Part shown: piece after piece, positions 41,109-52,584 of the stretch | How positions within the stretch are numbered: position 1 is the first letter of the stretch | Layout of the letters: every line of letters starts with the position of its first letter | Assembly (NCBI GenBank): GCA_037045645.1 | Contig: JBAOIH010000001.1 | Span: 2,022,001 to 2,086,000, forward strand | Source of the DNA: Nocardioides sp. | Lineage (GTDB): Bacteria > Actinomycetota > Actinomycetes > Propionibacteriales > Nocardioidaceae | Direction: 5' to 3' | DNA: 64,000 nt | Position numbers and translations under genes: made by a program | The notes under the pieces: model-generated | Database searches by the model: none | Told to the model about the DNA's origin: nothing | Seen by the model: the letters and a program-made list of their open reading frames with translations, nothing else

Positions 41109-41440
41109 TCAGATCGTGAACTTGACGACGTTCTTGGAGCGGATGAAGTTGGTCGAGCCGAGGTACTTGGCGATGAGCTTGTAGTTGCCCTTCTTCGCCA
41201 CCTTGGTGAAGACGGCCTTGGCGTTGCCCTTGTAGGTCAGTCGACCTTGGCCTTGCCGAAGGTCTTGCCGTTGGGCTTGAGCACGAACTTGACCTTGCCC
41301 GTCGGCACCTGGCCGTGGGCCGAGGTGACGCCGTGACGGTCTTGTCTCCGATGCTGACGGCCGCGTTGCCAGCGGGCTCGGGGCCCTTCGCAGCATCGAC
41401 GCTCACCGTGGCCTGCGACAGTGACGGAGCCGACACCTGG
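41109..41440 (-). pseudogene. Degenerate fragment of an Ig-like repeat protein
   Basis: Only the last 110 or so codons of an Ig-like protein remain: AAVSIGDKTVTA, then, after a shift near 41333, SAHGQVPTGKVKFVLKPNGK, then, after a second shift near 41240, YKGNAKAVFTKVAKKGNYKL, ending RSKNVVKFTI. There is no start codon or signal peptide; the fragment begins just after the terminator of the 41527 gene. Probably a decayed duplicate of that gene. Confidence 0.65.
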
Positions 41441-41474
41441 CTATGACGTGCTCTCGGGGTTGGAAATCGGGAAA

Positions 41475-41503
41475 CCCCCACCGCGATCGAGTCGCGATGG
41501 GGG
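41475..41503 (-). terminator. Terminator of the 41527 gene
   Basis: CCCCCACCGCGA pairs with TCGCGATGGGGG (one mismatch) around a 5-base loop, 24 bases after the stop. Confidence 0.7.
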
Positions 41504-41526
41504 CCTCCGAGCCGAGGCGTTCGAGA

Positions 41527-42702
41527 TCAGATCTTGAACTTGGCCTTGGCCTTGGACTTGTTGAAGTTGGACGAGCCGGTGTAGTTGGCGTTCACCTTGT
41601 ACTTGCCCTTCTTCATCTTCTTGAACTTCTTGCCCTTGATGACGAGCTTGGCCACGCCCTTCTTGTTGACCGTGACGGCCTTCTTGAGGACCTTCTTCTT
41701 TCCCTTCTTGACGACGAGCTTGACCTTGCCGTCAGGCGTCTGGCCGTTGGCGGACTTCACCTTGACCTTGATGACGACCTTCTTGGCCTTCTTCTTGACG
41801 CTGGCCTTGGCCGTCGCAGTCGTGTCGTCCTTGACGACCGTGAGGTTCGCCGGTGCCGAGACGGAGTTCGTCAGACCGCCGGTGGTCGACGTGTACGACG
41901 CGGTGATGGCGTGGGTGCCCACGGCCTGGAACGGGATGTCCGCGGTGGCAACACCGTTGGCGTCAACGGTGCCCTTGACGGTGGTGTCACCGACCTTGAA
42001 GTCGACCGAACCGGCCGGCTTGAGCTCCGCGACCGCCGACTTGACGGTGGCAGTGGCCTTGACCGCAGCTCCGTACGCCGCCGAAGCAGGCTCGACTGCC
42101 AGCGTGGTGGTGGAGGCCACGGCGGCCTTCACGTCCACGGTGTCGGCGAGGTGCGGAACGCCGTCCGAGGTGCAGGTGGCAGTCTCCTGCGGGAGCACGT
42201 ACGGCGTGCCGTCGGCGTTGTAGAGCTTCAGCGTGGTGTTGAAGTTGCCCGAGCCGAGCGTGTACGCACCCGTGGCGGTGGGCGTGGCAGCAGTAGCGGC
42301 GCCCTTCGCTTCGATCACCATGCTGGAGCCGACGGCGGCGGGAACGTCGGTGCGCGCGAAACTCAGCTTGGCCGTCTCCTTGACACCGTTCTTGTACGAG
42401 TCAGCGTCGGCCGTGCCGTCGATCTTGCCAATCCCGGCGTTGCGCATCGCGTCCACGAGTTCGGCGGGCAACGTCACCTTGGAGGTGATCGTGGGCGTGA
42501 ACGACTGACCCAGGTAGACCGAGGCCGGCGCGTCGGTGTCGGTGTCCACGCTGAACGTCTGGGCGCCCAGCAGAGACAGAGTGCAGGTGTAGTCCTTCGG
42601 CCCGGTCGCCGCCTGGGCGGGCGCCGCGATCAGGGCACCCATACCGAGCGCGGCCGCGCTCGTCAGGGCTACGAGGCGCAAGCTGTGCTTGCTTTGCGTC
42701 AT
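41527..42702 (-). CDS. Secreted Ig-like protein with lysine-rich C-terminal repeats
   Basis: 391 residues from ATG 42702, after GGAGGAAAAGC. Signal peptide (SLRLVALTSAAALGMGALIAA, cleavage near AQA). N-terminal domain of about 180 residues with two Cys, then an Ig-like repeat (STTTLAVEPASAAYGAAVKA, VGTHAITASYTSTTGG), then a second repeat that is extremely Lys-rich (KKKAKKVVIKVKVKSANGQ, VKKGKKKVLKKAVTVNKKG). The basic tail may bind teichoic-type polymers or the envelope. No enzyme motif. Confidence 0.8.
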   Translation of the reverse strand: MTQSKHSLRLVALTSAAALGMGALIAAPAQAATGPKDYTCTLSLLGAQTFSVDTDTDAPASVYLGQSFTPTITSKVTLPAELVDAMRNAGIGKIDGTADADSYKNGVKETAKLSFARTDVPAAVGSSMVIEAKGAATAATPTATGAYTLGSGNFNTTLKLYNADGTPYVLPQETATCTSDGVPHLADTVDVKAAVASTTTLAVEPASAAYGAAVKATATVKSAVAELKPAGSVDFKVGDTTVKGTVDANGVATADIPFQAVGTHAITASYTSTTGGLTNSVSAPANLTVVKDDTTATAKASVKKKAKKVVIKVKVKSANGQTPDGKVKLVVKKGKKKVLKKAVTVNKKGVAKLVIKGKKFKKMKKGKYKVNANYTGSSNFNKSKAKAKFKI

Positions 42703-42912
42703 GCTTTTCCTCCATCGATTGGTGAGAGTGGCTTCCGAACAACCACCCATGGACGACCCAACCCGAAATGCGTGGGCCTCACCGCAGTGTGACGCACGAC
42801 ATGGGGGATCGGTTCGCGGCGACCATAACCCGAGCGAGGAAAGATGCAACAGGACGTTACGTCTAGATGCTCATAGTGTGGCAGGGCTCACACTGCTCGC
42901 GAGCGTGGTTCG

Positions 42913-43338
42913 TCAGGTGCGCGGGGTCGACGTACGCAACAGTCCGGCAAGCACCCGGCCGAGGAATACCCATGCGACTGCGGCCAGGCCCCAGTTGACG
43001 GTCACGTTCTTGACGATCTCACCCTTGCCGCGCTTGTTCTCGAAGCGGAAGACGCCGTTCTTGCGGTCGAAGACCCCCAGATCGAGCGAGTCAGCGGTCT
43101 GCTTGACCCAATGCACCAGGTCGTTGTGACCGTTGCCGCCCAGCGCGATGAACAGCGCCCCACCGACGAGGATCAAGGCGAACAGGGTGCACCCCAACGC
43201 CACGATGCGCGCGGCCTTGTTGCGCAGATCAGCGATCTGCGCCGGAGAGAAGGCACCGATCATCGAGGGGCCGGACCGTTCGGTCTCACGCCTTTCGGTC
43301 TCGGCAGCCTTGCTGTCCTGCGACGAGTCGGTCTTCAT
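42913..43338 (-). CDS. Membrane protein with two transmembrane helices
   Basis: About 141 residues from ATG 43338 (MKTDSSQDSKAAETERRE). A charged cytoplasmic N-terminus, helix 1 IVALGCTLFALILVGGALFI, a 45-residue loop, helix 2 GLAAVAWVFLGRVLAGLL. This order is common for small actinobacterial envelope proteins of unknown role. It follows the enoyl-CoA hydratase gene on the same strand. The gap 42703-42912 upstream of the Ig-like gene shows no gene. Confidence 0.7.
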   Translation of the reverse strand: MKTDSSQDSKAAETERRETERSGPSMIGAFSPAQIADLRNKAARIVALGCTLFALILVGGALFIALGGNGHNDLVHWVKQTADSLDLGVFDRKNGVFRFENKRGKGEIVKNVTVNWGLAAVAWVFLGRVLAGLLRTSTPRT

Positions 43339-43381
43339 CTCGGGTCTCCCTCCAGTGGCTTCACCGAGCCACACGGGAGAC

Positions 43382-44161
43382 TCAGCGACCGGTGAAGACG
43401 GCCTTCCCCGGTCCCTGCTCAACGAAGGACTGCATGCCCAGGACACGGTCTTCGGAGGCAAAAAGTCCGGCGAACTGCTGGCGCTCGATCACCAGGCCGG
43501 TCTCCAGGTCGGTCTCCAGGCCCCAGTCGATCGCCTCCTTGGCAGCCCGCAACGCCAACGTCGCGGCGCCGGCGAACTGGGCAGCCCAGGTCGTCGCGGT
43601 CGAGAGCACCTCGCTGGCCGGCACCACCCTGTCGACCAGACCAAGCGTGAGAGCCTCGTCGGCCTTGACGAAACGACCGGTGAAGATCAGGTCCTTGGCC
43701 TTGCTCGGCCCGATCAGCCGGGACAGCCGTTGGGTGCCGCCCGCGCCCGGGATGATGCCGAGCAGCACTTCGGGCTGGCCCAGCACCGCGTTGTCGGCGG
43801 CGATCCGGTAGTCGGCGGCCAACGCGAGCTCGCAGCCGCCACCCAGGGCGTACCCGTTGATCGCCGCGACCACCGGCTTGGGGATGCGTGCGACGGCACT
43901 GACCGCCGATTGGACCGACTCCCCCTTCGCGATCATCTCCTGCACGCTGAGGTCGGCCATCTCCTTGACGTCATTACCCGCGGCGAACACTCGCTCGCCG
44001 CCGGTAACGACCACCGCCTTGACGTCGTCGCGTGCGGTCGCCTCCGCAGCGGCGGCGCGCAGGCCGTCCTGCACGTCGAAACTGATCGCGTTCATCTTCG
44101 GGCGGTCGAGTCGGATCGTGCCGACACCGTCGGCGACCTCAAGGCGTACGTATTGGCTCAC
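43382..44161 (-). CDS. Enoyl-CoA hydratase/isomerase family protein
   Basis: 259 residues from GTG 44161. Crotonase fold: VFAAGNDVKEM (oxyanion hole), NGYALGGGCELALAADYRIA, then GQPEVLLGIIPGAGGTQRLS with the catalytic Glu. It probably hydrates 2-enoyl-CoA in fatty acid beta-oxidation; the exact substrate cannot be read from sequence. It is divergent from glgX with a 64-base spacer that must hold both promoters. Confidence 0.9.
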   Translation of the reverse strand: MSQYVRLEVADGVGTIRLDRPKMNAISFDVQDGLRAAAAEATARDDVKAVVVTGGERVFAAGNDVKEMADLSVQEMIAKGESVQSAVSAVARIPKPVVAAINGYALGGGCELALAADYRIAADNAVLGQPEVLLGIIPGAGGTQRLSRLIGPSKAKDLIFTGRFVKADEALTLGLVDRVVPASEVLSTATTWAAQFAGAATLALRAAKEAIDWGLETDLETGLVIERQQFAGLFASEDRVLGMQSFVEQGPGKAVFTGR

Positions 44162-44225
44162 GGAATCCAGCCTAGTGCGAGGGGTCACTGGCGGCCCCTT
44201 GCCACCGGCCGACACAATGCCGGTC

Positions 44226-46373
<2,148 letters not shown>

Positions 46374-46395
46374 CCTCGAGCTTGCTCGACCGGCC

Positions 46396-48978
46396 TCAGG
46401 CGGGCAGGGCGACCAGACCGAGTTCGGCCACGGCGACCAGGCGGTCGTTCTTGGGCACCACGCGCACGGTGTAACCGAACGCCCCGGACGCGTCGAGCGC
46501 GACGCTGCCGTCGAAGCGATAGCGGCCACCTTCGTACGACTCGGCGAGCGACAGCGCGTCGAAGTCCGACTCCTGCAGTTGGTCCTCGGCGTCGAGGCGA
46601 CCGTGCACGAGTTGCACCTCCACCTCGTCGGGGTTGAGGTCACCGAGCGAGACGAACGCGCGTACGGAAAGCGCCGACCCCACCTCCGGGGTGTCGCTGA
46701 CACCCGAGGACTCGACGTGCTCGACGCGGACCGACGGCCATTCCTCGCGCACCCGCTTCTTCCAAGCGGCGAACGCCTCGGCACCGGCGAAGTCGTTGTT
46801 GAGCGCCCGAGCGTTGCTGGCGGCGGGAGCGTAGAGCTCACGCACGTAGTCACGCACCTGGCGGGTCGCGAGCACCTTGGGGCCGAGCGACTTCAGGGTG
46901 TGGCGGACCATCTCCAGCCAACGCGTCGGGACGCCGTGTTCGTCGACGGCGTAGAACCGCGGGGCGACCTCGTTCTCGATCAGGTCGTAGAGCGCGCGCG
47001 CCTCGATGTCATCGCGCTGGTCCGGGTCGTCGATGCCGTCGGCGGACGGGATCGCCCAGCCGTTCTCGCCGTCGAACCACTCATCCCACCAGCCGTCGAG
47101 GATGGACAGGTTGAGTCCACCGTTGAGGGCCGCCTTCATGCCCGAGGTGCCACAGGCTTCGTACGGGCGCAAGGGGTTGTTGAGCCACACGTCGCAGCCC
47201 GGGTAGAGCGGCTGGGCCATCGCGATGTCGTAGTTGGGAAGGAACGCGATCCGGTGGCGGACCTCCGGGTCGTCGGCGAAGCGCACCATCTGTTGGATCA
47301 ACTGCTTGCCGGTGTCGTCGGCCGGGTGTGCCTTGCCGGCGATCACGAGCTGGATCGGGCGCTCGGGATCGGTCAGCAGCCGCTTCAACCGCTCGGGGTC
47401 GCGCAGCATCAAGGTAAGGCGCTTGTACGTGGGCACGCGACGGGCGAAGCCGATCGTCAACACGTCGGGGTCGAGCGCCTTGTCGATCCAGGCCAGCTCG
47501 GCGGGAGCCGCTCCACGCTTCTGCCACGACTTGCCGATGCGCTTGCGCGCGTCCACCACCAAACGTTCGCGAAGCTTGCGCTTCAGTGCCCAGATCTCCT
47601 CGCCGGAGATCTGGTCGACCAGCGGCCAGAGAGCGTCGGTGTCGTCGGAGTCGACGTCCGCGCCGCGAGATGCCGCAAGCTCGAAGATCTCCCGGGCGAC
47701 CCAGGTGGGGCCGTGCACACCGTTGGTGATCGAACCGATCGGCACCTCGGCCTCGTCGAAGGCAGGCCACAGGCCGTTGAACATCCCGCGCGAGACGTGT
47801 CCGTGCAGTTCGGAGACGCCGTTGGCGCGCTGTGCGAGACGAAAGCCCATCACGGCCATGTTGAAGACAGCCGGGTCGCCGCCTTCGTAGTCCTCAGCGC
47901 CCAGCGCGAGGATGCGATCCAGCGGCACGCCGGGAACGGCGCCGTTGTTGTTGAAGTACTGCTCGACGATGTCGCGCCCGAATCGGTCGATGCCGGCCGG
48001 GACGGGCGTGTGCGTGGTGAAGACGGTGCCCGCGCGCGAGACCTCGAGCGCGGTGTCGAAGTCGAGCTTGGGGCCGTCCTCGGCCACGGTGAGCTCACGG
48101 ATGCGCTCCAGGCCCAGGAAGCCGGCATGGCCCTCGTTGGTGTGGAAGACCTCGGGGGCGGGGGCACCGGTGAGGCGGCAGAACACGCGCAGCGCGCGGA
48201 CGCCGCCGACGCCCAGCAGGATCTCCTGGCGCAGCCGGTGCTCGGTCGTACCGCCATAGAGACGGTCGGTGACCTCGCGGTAGTACTGCGGGTTCTCCTC
48301 GTTGTCGGTGTCGAGCAGCAGCAACGACACCCGGCCGACCTGCGCGATCCAGATGTAGGCGACGAGTTCGGGACCGCCGGGCAGGGCGATAGTGACGCGC
48401 GCGCGAGAGCCGTCCTCCTCACGCAGCACGGTCAGCGGCAGCTCGTCGGGGTCGAGCACGGGGTAGGACTCCTGCTGCCAGCCGTCGCGGTTGAGCGACT
48501 GCTTGAAGTAGCCGTGCTTGTAGAGCAGCCCGACCCCGATCAGCGGGATGCCGAGGTCGCTGGAGGCCTTGAGGTGGTCGCCGGCCAGGATGCCAAGGCC
48601 CCCGGAGTATTGCGGCAGCGCGGCGGTGATGCCGTACTCCGGCGAGAAGTACGCGATCGAACGTGGGGCGTCTACGCCGCCGCGGCGTTGGAACCAGCGT
48701 TCGCCGGTCAGGTAGTGCTCCAGGTCACGGACGGCCTCGACGACGCGACCGGTGAAACTCTCGTCGGCCGCGAGCGCGTCGAGTCGGGCCTGGCTCAGGC
48801 CGCCCAGCAGACGCGTCGGGTCGTGGGTGACTGCCTCCCACAACTCGGGATCGGCGGCCTCGAACAGGTCCTGTGTGGGCGGGTGCCACGACCAGCGGAG
48901 GTTGGCCGCGAGAGTGCCCAGCCCGGCCAGGGCCTCAGGGAGGACGGGACGGACGGTGAAACGTCGAATAGCGCGCAC
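46396..48978 (-). CDS. glgP: Alpha-glucan phosphorylase GlgP
   Basis: 860 residues from GTG 48978 (RAIRRFTVRPVLPEALAGL). DUF3417-type N-terminus (LAANLRWSWHPPTQDLFE), AYFSPEYGITAALPQYSGGL, FHTNEGHAGFLGLERIRE, and the pyridoxal-phosphate site EACGTSGMKAALNGGLNLSI with the Schiff-base Lys. It releases glucose-1-phosphate from alpha-glucan ends; in actinobacteria it can also work on GlgE-made glucan. It converges with glgX and is divergent from glgE (109-base spacer, 48979-49087). Confidence 0.95.
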   Translation of the reverse strand: MRAIRRFTVRPVLPEALAGLGTLAANLRWSWHPPTQDLFEAADPELWEAVTHDPTRLLGGLSQARLDALAADESFTGRVVEAVRDLEHYLTGERWFQRRGGVDAPRSIAYFSPEYGITAALPQYSGGLGILAGDHLKASSDLGIPLIGVGLLYKHGYFKQSLNRDGWQQESYPVLDPDELPLTVLREEDGSRARVTIALPGGPELVAYIWIAQVGRVSLLLLDTDNEENPQYYREVTDRLYGGTTEHRLRQEILLGVGGVRALRVFCRLTGAPAPEVFHTNEGHAGFLGLERIRELTVAEDGPKLDFDTALEVSRAGTVFTTHTPVPAGIDRFGRDIVEQYFNNNGAVPGVPLDRILALGAEDYEGGDPAVFNMAVMGFRLAQRANGVSELHGHVSRGMFNGLWPAFDEAEVPIGSITNGVHGPTWVAREIFELAASRGADVDSDDTDALWPLVDQISGEEIWALKRKLRERLVVDARKRIGKSWQKRGAAPAELAWIDKALDPDVLTIGFARRVPTYKRLTLMLRDPERLKRLLTDPERPIQLVIAGKAHPADDTGKQLIQQMVRFADDPEVRHRIAFLPNYDIAMAQPLYPGCDVWLNNPLRPYEACGTSGMKAALNGGLNLSILDGWWDEWFDGENGWAIPSADGIDDPDQRDDIEARALYDLIENEVAPRFYAVDEHGVPTRWLEMVRHTLKSLGPKVLATRQVRDYVRELYAPAASNARALNNDFAGAEAFAAWKKRVREEWPSVRVEHVESSGVSDTPEVGSALSVRAFVSLGDLNPDEVEVQLVHGRLDAEDQLQESDFDALSLAESYEGGRYRFDGSVALDASGAFGYTVRVVPKNDRLVAVAELGLVALPA

Positions 48979-49087
48979 CAGAGCACCGTAGCCCAATATC
49001 CTTGGATCGATCCAAACCCTGGTCGAATCCGTCTGGACCACTCCACGTCGGCTTGCGTGCACGAGCAGCGTTCGCAAGTCTGGGGCC

Positions 49088-51208
49088 ATGGCTTCGGTGA
49101 GCAGGAGATCCAAGGCACCCACAACGACCACCAGCATCGGCCGGATCCCGGTGATGAACATCCACCCGGTCGTCGACGCCGGCAGCAACTCCCCCCGACG
49201 AGCCGCGAAAGCGACACTGGGCGAGCCCCAGCCGATCTCCGCCACGATCTTTCGCGAGGGCCACGACCGCCTGCGCGCCGAGGTCGTGCTGACCGACCCG
49301 TCCGGCACCAGACGACCGCCGATTCCGATGGTCAAGCACGGCGAGATCCCCGACCACTACACCGCATGGATCACCCCGGACCTGGAGGGCGCATGGTCGT
49401 TCGAGATCCAGGCATGGTCCGACCCGCTGGGCACGTGGGAGCACGACGCGGGCATCAAGATCCCCGCCGGCGTTGACGTCGACCTGATGTTCACCGAGGG
49501 TCGGCTGCTCTTCGAACGGGTGCTGAAGTCACTGCCGAAGACAGGCAAGTCCGGTGCGACCCAGTCCGGCGAGGTCGGCAGGTTGCTCAAGGACGCCATC
49601 GCGGTCACCAAGGACTCCAGCCGTCCGGTCGAGGCGCGCCTGGCCGCCCTGCAGGCACCTGAGTTGGTGGCGGCGCTGACGGCCAACCCGCTGCGTGAAC
49701 TCGTCACCACCGCCGGTCCGTACCCCCTCTTCGCCGACCGGACACGGGCGCTCTACGGCAGCTGGTACGAGTTCTTCCCGCGATCCGAGGGCGCCACCAA
49801 GAACGAGGCGACCGGCAAAGTCACGTCGGGCAACTTCAAGACCGCCGCCAAGCGGCTCGACGCCGTCGCGGCGATGGGCTTCGACATCGTCTATCTGCCG
49901 CCGATCCACCCGATCGGCGAGGTCAACCGCAAGGGGCCCAACAACACGTTGACGCCGGGACCGGACGACACCGGATCGCCCTGGGCGATCGGCTCCAGGC
50001 ACGGCGGGCACGACGCGATCCACCCGGACCTGGGCACGTTCAAGGACTTCGACGCCTTCGTGGCTCGCGCGCACGAGCTTGGCCTGGAGATCGCGCTCGA
50101 CCTGGCGCTGCAAGCCGCACCGGACCACCCCTGGGCCAAGGAACACCCGGAGTTCTTCACCACCCGCGCAGACGGCACCATCGCGTACGCCGAGAACCCC
50201 CCGAAGAAGTACCAAGACATCTACCCGATCAACTTCGACAACGACCCCGAGGGCATCTACGCCGAGGTGCTGCGGATCGTGAAGTTGTGGATCAGTCACG
50301 GCATCAAGGTGTTCCGCGTCGACAACCCCCACACCAAGACCGTGGAGTTCTGGGAGCGGCTGCTCGGCGAGATCCGGCGTACGGATCCCGACGTGATCTT
50401 CCTGGCCGAAGCGTTCACCCGACCGGCGATGATGCGCGCGCTCGGCTCGGTGGGCTACCACCAGTCGTACACCTATTTCACCTGGCGCACCGAGAAGGGT
50501 GAGATCGAGGACTACCTGCGCGAGTTGGCCAGCGAGACCGACCACCTGATGCGGCCGAACTTCTTCGTCAACACCCCCGACATCCTGCACGAGTTCCTGC
50601 AGTACGGCGGGCCCGCCGCGTTCAAGATCCGAGCCGCGCTGGCCTCGATGAGTTCACCCTCGTGGGGCGTGTATGCCGGTTATGAGTTGTTCGAACACGT
50701 GGCGATCAAGCCGGGGTCGGAGGAGTACCTCGATTCGGAGAAGTTCCAGATCCGGATCCGCGACTGGGAGAAGGCGACCGCCGAGGGCCGCACCCTGGCG
50801 CCGTACCTGACCAGACTCAACGAGATCCGCCGCGCACATCCAGCACTCCAGCAACTGCGCAACATCACCATTCACCGCACCGACGACGACCACATCCTGG
50901 CGTTCTCGAAATCGGCAAGTGGTTTCGAGACGCCCGCTAGCGCGGGCTCCTCAACCACCGGCGGCGCGGGCTCCTCAACAACCGGCGGCGCGCCCGACAC
51001 CGTCATCGTGGTGATCAACCTCGACCCGCACGGCACCCGGGAGACGACCGTCCATCTCGATATGCCGGCGCTCGGCTTGGAGTGGGACGACTCGTTCGTC
51101 GTCCACGACGAGATCACCGGCGACCAGTGGACGTGGGGCGAGCGCAACTACGTACGCCTCGACCCGCATGTCGAGCCCGCGCACATCCTCGCGGTGCGGA
51201 ACCGATGA
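49088..51208 (+). CDS. glgE: Maltosyltransferase GlgE
   Basis: 706 residues from ATG 49088; ATG 49154 is an alternative. Signature segments: TFTEGRLLFERVLK-type N domain, YLPPIHPIGEVNRKGPNNTL, GSPWAIGSRHGGHDAIHPDL, FRVDNPHTKTVEFWE (nucleophile Asp) and VIFLAEAFTRPAMM (Glu). It adds maltosyl units from maltose-1-phosphate to alpha-1,4-glucan. The C-terminal beta domain contains an in-frame insert of a dispersed repeat (bases 50921-50990, FETPASAGSSTTGG...), absent from the usual enzyme. It overlaps the maltokinase start (ATGA at 51205). Confidence 0.95.
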   Translation: MASVSRRSKAPTTTTSIGRIPVMNIHPVVDAGSNSPRRAAKATLGEPQPISATIFREGHDRLRAEVVLTDPSGTRRPPIPMVKHGEIPDHYTAWITPDLEGAWSFEIQAWSDPLGTWEHDAGIKIPAGVDVDLMFTEGRLLFERVLKSLPKTGKSGATQSGEVGRLLKDAIAVTKDSSRPVEARLAALQAPELVAALTANPLRELVTTAGPYPLFADRTRALYGSWYEFFPRSEGATKNEATGKVTSGNFKTAAKRLDAVAAMGFDIVYLPPIHPIGEVNRKGPNNTLTPGPDDTGSPWAIGSRHGGHDAIHPDLGTFKDFDAFVARAHELGLEIALDLALQAAPDHPWAKEHPEFFTTRADGTIAYAENPPKKYQDIYPINFDNDPEGIYAEVLRIVKLWISHGIKVFRVDNPHTKTVEFWERLLGEIRRTDPDVIFLAEAFTRPAMMRALGSVGYHQSYTYFTWRTEKGEIEDYLRELASETDHLMRPNFFVNTPDILHEFLQYGGPAAFKIRAALASMSSPSWGVYAGYELFEHVAIKPGSEEYLDSEKFQIRIRDWEKATAEGRTLAPYLTRLNEIRRAHPALQQLRNITIHRTDDDHILAFSKSASGFETPASAGSSTTGGAGSSTTGGAPDTVIVVINLDPHGTRETTVHLDMPALGLEWDDSFVVHDEITGDQWTWGERNYVRLDPHVEPAHILAVRNR
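50921..50990 (+). repeat. Dispersed palindromic repeat inserted in frame in glgE
   Basis: GGTTTCGAGACG, then the palindrome CGCCCGCTAGCGCGGGC-like unit, then two copies of GCGGGCTCCTCAAC(C/A)ACCGGCG. It adds about 24 residues (Gly/Ser/Thr-rich) to GlgE without breaking the frame. Same family as 51511-51612 and 59169-59262. Confidence 0.8.
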
Positions 51209-52584
51209 CGGGGCCTGACCTGGCCGACATCGCCCGCTACCTCGGGGAGGCCCGCTGGTTCGGCGGGAAGGGGCGCCCATTCCGGCTCGTGGAGTCGCGC
51301 CCACTGGGCTCCGTCTCGCCGACCGTCTCGGTTGACCTCGTGACGGTTTCGTACGACGACGCGGCGGGCGGCGAGGAGTGCTACCAACTCCCGCTCGTCG
51401 TCCATCCCTCGGAGCAACCGCAGCTGGCGCGGGCGCTGATCGGGCGCTCTGGCGAGGCGTGGGTGTATGACGCGGTGCACGACGCGAGCGCGATGGGGGC
51501 GCTGTTGGGTGGTTTCGAGACGCCCGCTGACGCGGGCTCCTCCACCACCGGTGACGCTGACGCGGGCTCCTCAACCACCGGTGACGCTGACGCGGGCTCC
51601 TCCACCACCGGGGGGTTGGCGTTTCATGCCTTGCCCGGCGCTGCTGTCAGCGGGTTCGGGGCGCCGCGGGTCTTCGCCGGTGAGCAGTCCAACAGCAGCG
51701 TGATGTTCGGCGATCAGGCCGTGCTCAAGTTCTTCCGCAAGGTGACGCCTGGTGAGAACCCCGATGTCAGCATTCACGAGGCTCTGACGGTCGCCGGTTC
51801 GCCCAGCGTGGCAGCGCTCTACGGCTGGTACGGATCGGGCGACCTGGTGCTCGGCATGCTCCAGGAGTTCCTCACGGGAGCGACCGATGGCTGGGACCTG
51901 GCGCTGGAACGCGTCCGCACCGGGGCCGACCTCACCGACGAGGCAGCCGCGCTCGGTCGGGCCGTACGCGACGTCCATGCCGCGCTTGCCACGGCGTTCC
52001 CCACCCGTGACCGCACCCCGTCCGACCTGGCCACGCTGTCCGGCTCGATGATCGCGCGACTCGACGCGGCGGTGTCGATCGCCCCGGCGCTCGCACCCCA
52101 CGTACCAGCGTTGCGCCGCACCTACGACGCCGTGCGCGACCTCCCCGGGGACCGGATCACCCGGATCCACGGCGATCTGCACCTGGGTCAGACCCTGCGT
52201 ACGGACTCCGGCTGGAAGATCGTCGACTTCGAGGGCGAGCCCGCCAAGACGCTCGCCGAACGCCTTCAACCCGACTCCCCTTGGCGCGACGTCGCCGGCA
52301 TGTTGCGCTCGTTCGACTACGCCCCCAAGGCCGATGCCATGCAGCACGGCTCGGCCGATCTGCAGGCCGCTACCGCGTGGTCGGCACGGCATCAAGAGGC
52401 GTTCTTGGCCGGCTATCGCGCCGGATCCCACGAGACCGACGCCGAGCAGCGCCTCCTCGCGGCGTACATCGCGGACAAGGCGGTGTATGAAGTGGTGTAC
52501 GAGGCGCGCAACCGCCCCACCTGGATCTCGATCCCACTCGCGGCGATCGCGGAACTGACCTCCCCGGAGGGAGAACCTTCATGA
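51205..52584 (+). CDS. mak: Maltokinase (Mak/Pep2 type)
   Basis: 459 residues from ATG 51205. N-terminal ARWFGGKGRPFRLVE, then aminoglycoside-phosphotransferase-like kinase motifs: FRKVTPGENPDVSIHEALT, RITRIHGDLHLGQTL (HGDLHLGQ catalytic loop) and WKIVDFEGEPAKTLAERL (metal-binding DFE). It makes maltose-1-phosphate from maltose and ATP for GlgE. The usual partner trehalose synthase is not in the window. Bases 51511-51612 hold three 30-base repeat units in frame (DADAGSSTTG repeated), inserted between the N-terminal cap and the kinase domain. Overlaps glgB by 4 bases. Confidence 0.92.
   Translation: MTGPDLADIARYLGEARWFGGKGRPFRLVESRPLGSVSPTVSVDLVTVSYDDAAGGEECYQLPLVVHPSEQPQLARALIGRSGEAWVYDAVHDASAMGALLGGFETPADAGSSTTGDADAGSSTTGDADAGSSTTGGLAFHALPGAAVSGFGAPRVFAGEQSNSSVMFGDQAVLKFFRKVTPGENPDVSIHEALTVAGSPSVAALYGWYGSGDLVLGMLQEFLTGATDGWDLALERVRTGADLTDEAAALGRAVRDVHAALATAFPTRDRTPSDLATLSGSMIARLDAAVSIAPALAPHVPALRRTYDAVRDLPGDRITRIHGDLHLGQTLRTDSGWKIVDFEGEPAKTLAERLQPDSPWRDVAGMLRSFDYAPKADAMQHGSADLQAATAWSARHQEAFLAGYRAGSHETDAEQRLLAAYIADKAVYEVVYEARNRPTWISIPLAAIAELTSPEGEPS
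51511..51612 (+). repeat. Dispersed repeat with three 30-base units, in frame in mak
   Basis: GGTTTCGAGACGCCCGCT, then GACGCGGGCTCCTC(C/A)ACCACCGG starting at 51529, 51559 and 51589, exactly 30 bases apart. The period is divisible by 3, so the frame survives and DADAGSSTTG is repeated. Confidence 0.85.

Noticed and set aside
46579..49476. A 965-codon open frame antisense to glgP and similar long antisense frames over glgX, glgE, ppdK and etfB
   Set aside because: Typical of high-GC DNA where the opposite strand has few stops; the encoded sequences are Arg/Gly/Val/His-rich without any domain, while the sense strand carries fully recognisable enzymes.
51511..51612. Regular 30-base repeats in mak considered as a CRISPR array
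   Set aside because: The units are contiguous with no spacers, translate in frame, and no cas gene is present.
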